A program made the translations under genes and the position numbers. Positions 4,364-7,458 of a DNA stretch of 7,458 nt are shown piece by piece (positions within the stretch are counted from its first letter, which is position 1; each line of letters begins with the position of its first letter). Below the pieces are notes generated by a model, which was given only the letters and a program-made list of their open reading frames with translations, was not told the origin of the DNA and made no database searches. Source of the DNA: Thermodesulfovibrionales bacterium (GTDB lineage Bacteria; Nitrospirota; Thermodesulfovibrionia; Thermodesulfovibrionales; UBA1546); the NCBI GenBank assembly GCA_030018605.1, contig JASEHP010000075.1, positions 1 to 7,458 of the forward strand. The letters are read 5' to 3'.

Positions 4364-7279
4364 CTATACCTCCACCAATAGTCCCTTATGCGTGAAGAGG
4401 AGGTAAGCTTTTGTTTTCATGAAGAGGATTTTGCCTGCCGCTTCCTTATAGATATCCATTTGAAACCTGTATTTTTCGGAGAGTAAAGGCATATCTTCAT
4501 CTTTTACGGGAAATGTCTTGTAGTCATAAATAATAGCAATATTGTTTTCAATGATTACCCTGTCAATTCTTCCTCTGAAAACAGTAGCGCCTTTCTGAAG
4601 GATGAAGGGCAATTCGGAAAATGAATTTTCACGGGGCAGAATTATATTATTTAGATGTCCGTTTACTTTCAGCGACTGAAAATCGCTGAGGACAATACTG
4701 CTGAGTTTCTGAATATCCTCATTAGAAAGGAATTCATTTTTCAGCAGAGAGAGAGTTCTTTCATTTACGCCTTCGGGCGTCAGGATTCCCTTTGAGAGTT
4801 CTTCAAATATCCTGTGAAAAATCTTGCCGAGCATGACCCATTCTTCGCCGTGAGTTATCCTTATGTCTAAGTCCTCTGTAACGTCTCTCCATTTTACATC
4901 TGCTGTGAAAGGCAGCGGCTCTGTGAATACAGGCTCCTGTCCCAAAACATCGGGATGAAGAACCCCTATTTGATCGGGGCGAGAGGGAAGGGAAGTCGTT
5001 GCGACTCGAAACCGAGCAGAATAAAGTTGTTCTATCTCAGTTTCGGTAAGTATTTCAAAAAAATCAGTGCTGCTGTTTATTTTTCCATTCTTTATTACGT
5101 CAAAATTTTCTGTGAGATACGCAAGCCTTCCTGCGGGAGATTTCTCTTTATTCAATGTGCCGAGCATGCACAGAAAATCCCTTGCCCTTGTAACAGCTAC
5201 GTAAAAGAGACGTTTTCCTTCCTCAAGTTCTTTTTCCTTCCTTTTTGAGAATGCCGAAATATTTTTCCTTTTTGCAGAATCTTCTTCGTATGCGATTGAA
5301 ATCCTGCTGCCTTCTTCATCTATGACGATTGAACTGCTTCTTGGGGTGTCTGTCTCGTCGAGAGACGGCAGAAATACCATCGGGGACTGAAGCCCCTTCG
5401 CAGCATGTATTGTCATTATCTTTACTGCGTTCATTCCCTCGGTGTTTATATTTGCCTTTGGCTCATCCCCATCCCTTGCCTTGATAAGTTTCTCCCGTAT
5501 CTCAATGCCTGAAAACCCTGTTGATTCATAGGACTCAATGAGTTTTATGAATTTCTTTATGTTAGCCTGCCTCTGTTTTTCCCTGTAGTGTTTCCAGCCT
5601 TCTGTCTCTGTGAGCGCCTCTTCAAGTATTACTGCAAGCGGCGTGATCTTTGATTTCTCTATCCAGTTATGAAGCATCCTGAATATCCCTGAGAATTCCA
5701 GCTCAGCTCGGTTGCGAGTCGCAACGACCTGAAGTTTATTTATGAGAGGCTGGTTGTTTTCCGCAATCAGATTTAAGAGGGTTTCATAATCAATTCCGAA
5801 CAGCGGGCTTCTCAGCACGCAGAAAAGGCTGTAGTCATCATAAGGGTCAATAATAAAAGAAAGGAGTTCCCCCAGCAAAGCAACCTCAGGCTCATCATAG
5901 AAACCTATGCCTCTCACCACAATAAAGGGTATATGCTCTTTTCTCAGCGCGCTCTCAAATGATGCGAGGTGAGTCCTCTTTCTTAAAAGCACTGCCATGT
6001 CTCCAAAGGCGCAGGGCCTTTTCTTGTCTCCGTCAAATATTTCATATATGCCTGCAAGGGATTTGATTCTTTTTGCCAAAACAGACGCCTCTTTTATGCG
6101 GCTTTGCTTAATGTTGTCTCCTGCTTCCGCAAGCGCAAGCTCAACTCTTCCTTCTCCTTTCCTTGTTGCCTCAAAATGTGCGTATCTTGTCCGCCATGTC
6201 TCATGAAGGGCAGGGGGCATGAGTTTCTCAAAGAGGGTGTTTGCAAAGTTTATGATTGCAGGCAGGCTCCTAAAATTTTCTTTTGCCTCTTCAAAGTGAT
6301 ATTCATTGCCGAGCCATTCGGAAAGCCTGCTTTTTGCTTCTTCAAACACGCCTGCGTTTGCTCCCCTGAAGAGATAGATTGACTGCTTGTCGTCTCCGAC
6401 AAGGAATATCGTGGGAGTTTTCCCCTTGCTCCTTTTTGATCCAATGCCCGAGCGCCATTCTTCCGTGAGTTTGTCTATAATCTGCCACTGGATTGAATTT
6501 GTATCCTGAAACTCATCAACGAGTATATGGTCTGTATGCTCGTCAAACGAGTAGAGGATGTTCTGCCATTCAGGGTGGCTTACAAGCGCTTCGTATGTCA
6601 TAACCTCAAGGTCATCAAAATCAAGGAGACGCCTTTCAAGTTTTTTGTTTTTATATTGTTCAAGACATTTTGAGTAGAGATCAAGGATTCTTTTTTCTTC
6701 GGAAAATCCCCCCTCGCCCCCCTTTGTCAAAGGGGGGATGGGGGGATTTATCTCATTTTCTGTAGTTTTTACGAGCAGTTCCGATACAGGCCTTTTGCCG
6801 TACAGCGTATTAAGGATTGAAAATACCTTATCCCATCCCTTAATCCCCCTGTCTTTCATCATGTCAAAAAACAGCGCAGGCTTGTCTTTCTCTTCCATCA
6901 CGCATTCATAGACAGCCTCTGACCAGAGGAGAGATGCCTCAAACTCATCCATGACATCAAGCGAAGGGTCTACTCCGAGTTCTATCGAAAAACGTTTCAG
7001 CAGTTTAAGGCAGAATGCGTGGATGGTTGATATTCTCATCAGCGGCATCTTTTCTTTAATCTTGGAGAACAGTCCGGGATTTTCCCTTTCAAGGATGTTG
7101 AAGATTCTTTCCTTCATCTCCGCTGCCGCCTTTTCAGTGAATGTGATGCAGAGGATTTTTTCTATCTCAGAGCCGTCAAGAAGAAGGCTTATATACCGCC
7201 TTGCCAGCTTTTCTGTTTTACCCGAGCCGGCAGGCGAGGAAATGATTACGCTTTTTTGGGTGTCAAGATAGTTATCCAT
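4364..7279 (-). CDS. addA: AddA/RecB-like UvrD-family helicase with C-terminal PD-(D/E)XK nuclease
   Basis: This 971-residue enzyme would unwind and resect DNA double-strand ends. Superfamily 1A motifs appear in order: Walker A AGSGKT (17-22), TFTEKAAAEMK (46-56), STIHAFC (84-90), VDEFQDT (254-260), VGDDKQSIYLFRGA (294-307), ENFRS (334-338), TIHAAKGLQ (623-631) and LFYVAVTRAR (691-700). The C-terminal RecB-type nuclease looks intact: His822, Glu889, Asp906 in GRID, Asp919 and Lys921 in DYKT, and Gln940 with Tyr944. The Asp-Asp-Lys spacing of 13 and 15 residues equals that of E. coli RecB. It is shorter than typical AddA (about 1200). The start is firm, since an in-frame TAA (7285-7283) lies two codons upstream and Walker A follows closely. 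No strong ribosome binding site is seen. Dispersed repeats are translated in frame at residues 178-192, 518-525 and 755-762. No AddB partner is in the window. RecB-like or unclassified helicase-nuclease is the alternative name. Confidence 0.92.
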   Translation of the reverse strand: MDNYLDTQKSVIISSPAGSGKTEKLARRYISLLLDGSEIEKILCITFTEKAAAEMKERIFNILERENPGLFSKIKEKMPLMRISTIHAFCLKLLKRFSIELGVDPSLDVMDEFEASLLWSEAVYECVMEEKDKPALFFDMMKDRGIKGWDKVFSILNTLYGKRPVSELLVKTTENEINPPIPPLTKGGEGGFSEEKRILDLYSKCLEQYKNKKLERRLLDFDDLEVMTYEALVSHPEWQNILYSFDEHTDHILVDEFQDTNSIQWQIIDKLTEEWRSGIGSKRSKGKTPTIFLVGDDKQSIYLFRGANAGVFEEAKSRLSEWLGNEYHFEEAKENFRSLPAIINFANTLFEKLMPPALHETWRTRYAHFEATRKGEGRVELALAEAGDNIKQSRIKEASVLAKRIKSLAGIYEIFDGDKKRPCAFGDMAVLLRKRTHLASFESALRKEHIPFIVVRGIGFYDEPEVALLGELLSFIIDPYDDYSLFCVLRSPLFGIDYETLLNLIAENNQPLINKLQVVATRNRAELEFSGIFRMLHNWIEKSKITPLAVILEEALTETEGWKHYREKQRQANIKKFIKLIESYESTGFSGIEIREKLIKARDGDEPKANINTEGMNAVKIMTIHAAKGLQSPMVFLPSLDETDTPRSSSIVIDEEGSRISIAYEEDSAKRKNISAFSKRKEKELEEGKRLFYVAVTRARDFLCMLGTLNKEKSPAGRLAYLTENFDVIKNGKINSSTDFFEILTETEIEQLYSARFRVATTSLPSRPDQIGVLHPDVLGQEPVFTEPLPFTADVKWRDVTEDLDIRITHGEEWVMLGKIFHRIFEELSKGILTPEGVNERTLSLLKNEFLSNEDIQKLSSIVLSDFQSLKVNGHLNNIILPRENSFSELPFILQKGATVFRGRIDRVIIENNIAIIYDYKTFPVKDEDMPLLSEKYRFQMDIYKEAAGKILFMKTKAYLLFTHKGLLVEV
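4995..5017 (-). repeat. 23-bp dispersed repeat, copy 1 (inside addA-like gene)
   Basis: Read on the minus strand this begins GCTCGGTTTCGAG and ends GCAACGAC. It matches copy 2 at 5706-5728 (plus strand) in 22 of 23 positions. It encodes ARFRVATT (residues 755-762) in the linker between the helicase and nuclease domains. Chance occurrence of such a match in this window is very unlikely. Confidence 0.75.
5706..5728 (+). repeat. 23-bp dispersed repeat, copy 2 (inside addA-like gene)
   Basis: This copy is inverted relative to copy 1 and contains the perfect palindrome GTTGCGAGTCGCAAC (7-bp arms, 5711/5712-5725). On the coding strand it gives VVATRNRA (residues 518-525). Copy 1 has the same palindrome broken by one base. 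Confidence 0.75.
6704..6749. repeat. 46-bp palindromic element translated in frame inside the helicase gene
   Basis: Two perfect 10-bp stems are nested. AAATCCCCCC (6704-6713) pairs with GGGGGGATTT (6740-6749), and CCCCCCTTTG (6717-6726) pairs with CAAAGGGGGG (6728-6737). A TCG/AT internal asymmetry separates the stems, and a single T (6727) lies at the centre. On the coding strand it gives NPPIPPLTKGGEGGF (residues 178-192), placed in the accessory region between motif Ib and motif II. I recall similar proline/glycine palindromes as dispersed repeats in several bacterial phyla, from general memory and not from a search. Confidence 0.85.
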
Positions 7280-7404
7280 GTCTTAGGATAATATTTCCTT
7301 CCAGATGTTCGCAATAGAGCTTTATCACGAGTTGTTCTTATTATTTGCATTTTTATTTTATAAGGCTCTTCTCTTCTTGCCGGTTTTTTGCTATTCTTTA
7401 TTTA

Positions 7405-7458
7405 TGTAATACCAAAATAGAAATGTCCGGTTTTACCAAAGTAGAAATGTCCTATTCC
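7405..7458. mobile_element. Probable terminal repeats of a second transposable element (lies right of window)
   Basis: ACCAAAATAGAAATGTCC (7411-7428) is repeated as ACCAAAGTAGAAATGTCC (7435-7452), 17 of 18 identical, with a 24-bp period and spacer GGTTTT. TGTA at 7405-7408 could be the outer terminus. The layout (TGTA, about 15 nt, TGTCC, 19 nt, TGTCC) mirrors the left edge of the window. No transposase is visible, so the family is unassigned. Confidence 0.55.

Noticed and set aside
4955..5248. Plus-strand ORF of 97 codons inside the addA-like gene
   Set aside because: It is a shadow of a strongly supported coding frame on the other strand, with no recognisable motif.
7246..7350. 34-codon minus-strand ORF overlapping the addA start
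   Set aside because: It is short, has no Shine-Dalgarno sequence, does not resemble an AddB C-terminus, and can arise by chance in this AT-rich leader.

Overview
The window carries five bacterial genes, packed closely with short gaps. It is AT-leaning by eye. No ribosomal, tRNA or taxonomic marker gene is present. The gene types (a TolB/CsgG-like TPR lipoprotein-type secreted protein, a subgroup 1b aspartate aminotransferase, a DUF151 nuclease-fold protein, RecO with a zinc finger, an AddA/RecB-like helicase-nuclease) and the short dispersed repeats inside coding sequence suggest an uncultured, possibly Nitrospirota or Deltaproteobacteria-like organism. That placement is inference only.

Layout. 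Positions 1-56 hold an end-like pair of direct repeats with a 24-bp period, and 7405-7458 hold a second, inverted pair with the same architecture. Both look like the inner edges of transposable elements lying outside the window. Between them, on the plus strand, are a secreted CsgG/TolB-like plus TPR gene broken by one in-frame TAG (130-1758), a class I aminotransferase (1803-2993), a DUF151 bifunctional-nuclease-family gene (3092-3544) and recO (3626-4354). On the minus strand a large AddA/RecB-like helicase-nuclease (7279-4364) runs convergently into recO, with 9 bp between the two stop codons.

Function. recO and the addA-like gene both act in recombinational DNA repair, in the RecFOR and AddAB/RecBCD routes respectively. 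The expected AddB partner is not in the window, because the element-like repeats begin about 125 bp upstream of the addA start. The aminotransferase is central amino-acid metabolism, and the TPR protein is probably an envelope scaffold.

The most interesting features are non-coding or superimposed on coding sequence. One is the single amber stop inside TPR unit 5. Another is a 46-bp GC-blocked palindrome translated in frame inside the helicase. A third is a 23-bp repeat present twice, in opposite orientations and both times in frame, in that same gene. The others are a nested inverted-repeat spacer before recO and the matched 24-bp-period repeats at the two ends of the window. I see no CRISPR array, RNA gene, defence island or clearly new multi-gene system.
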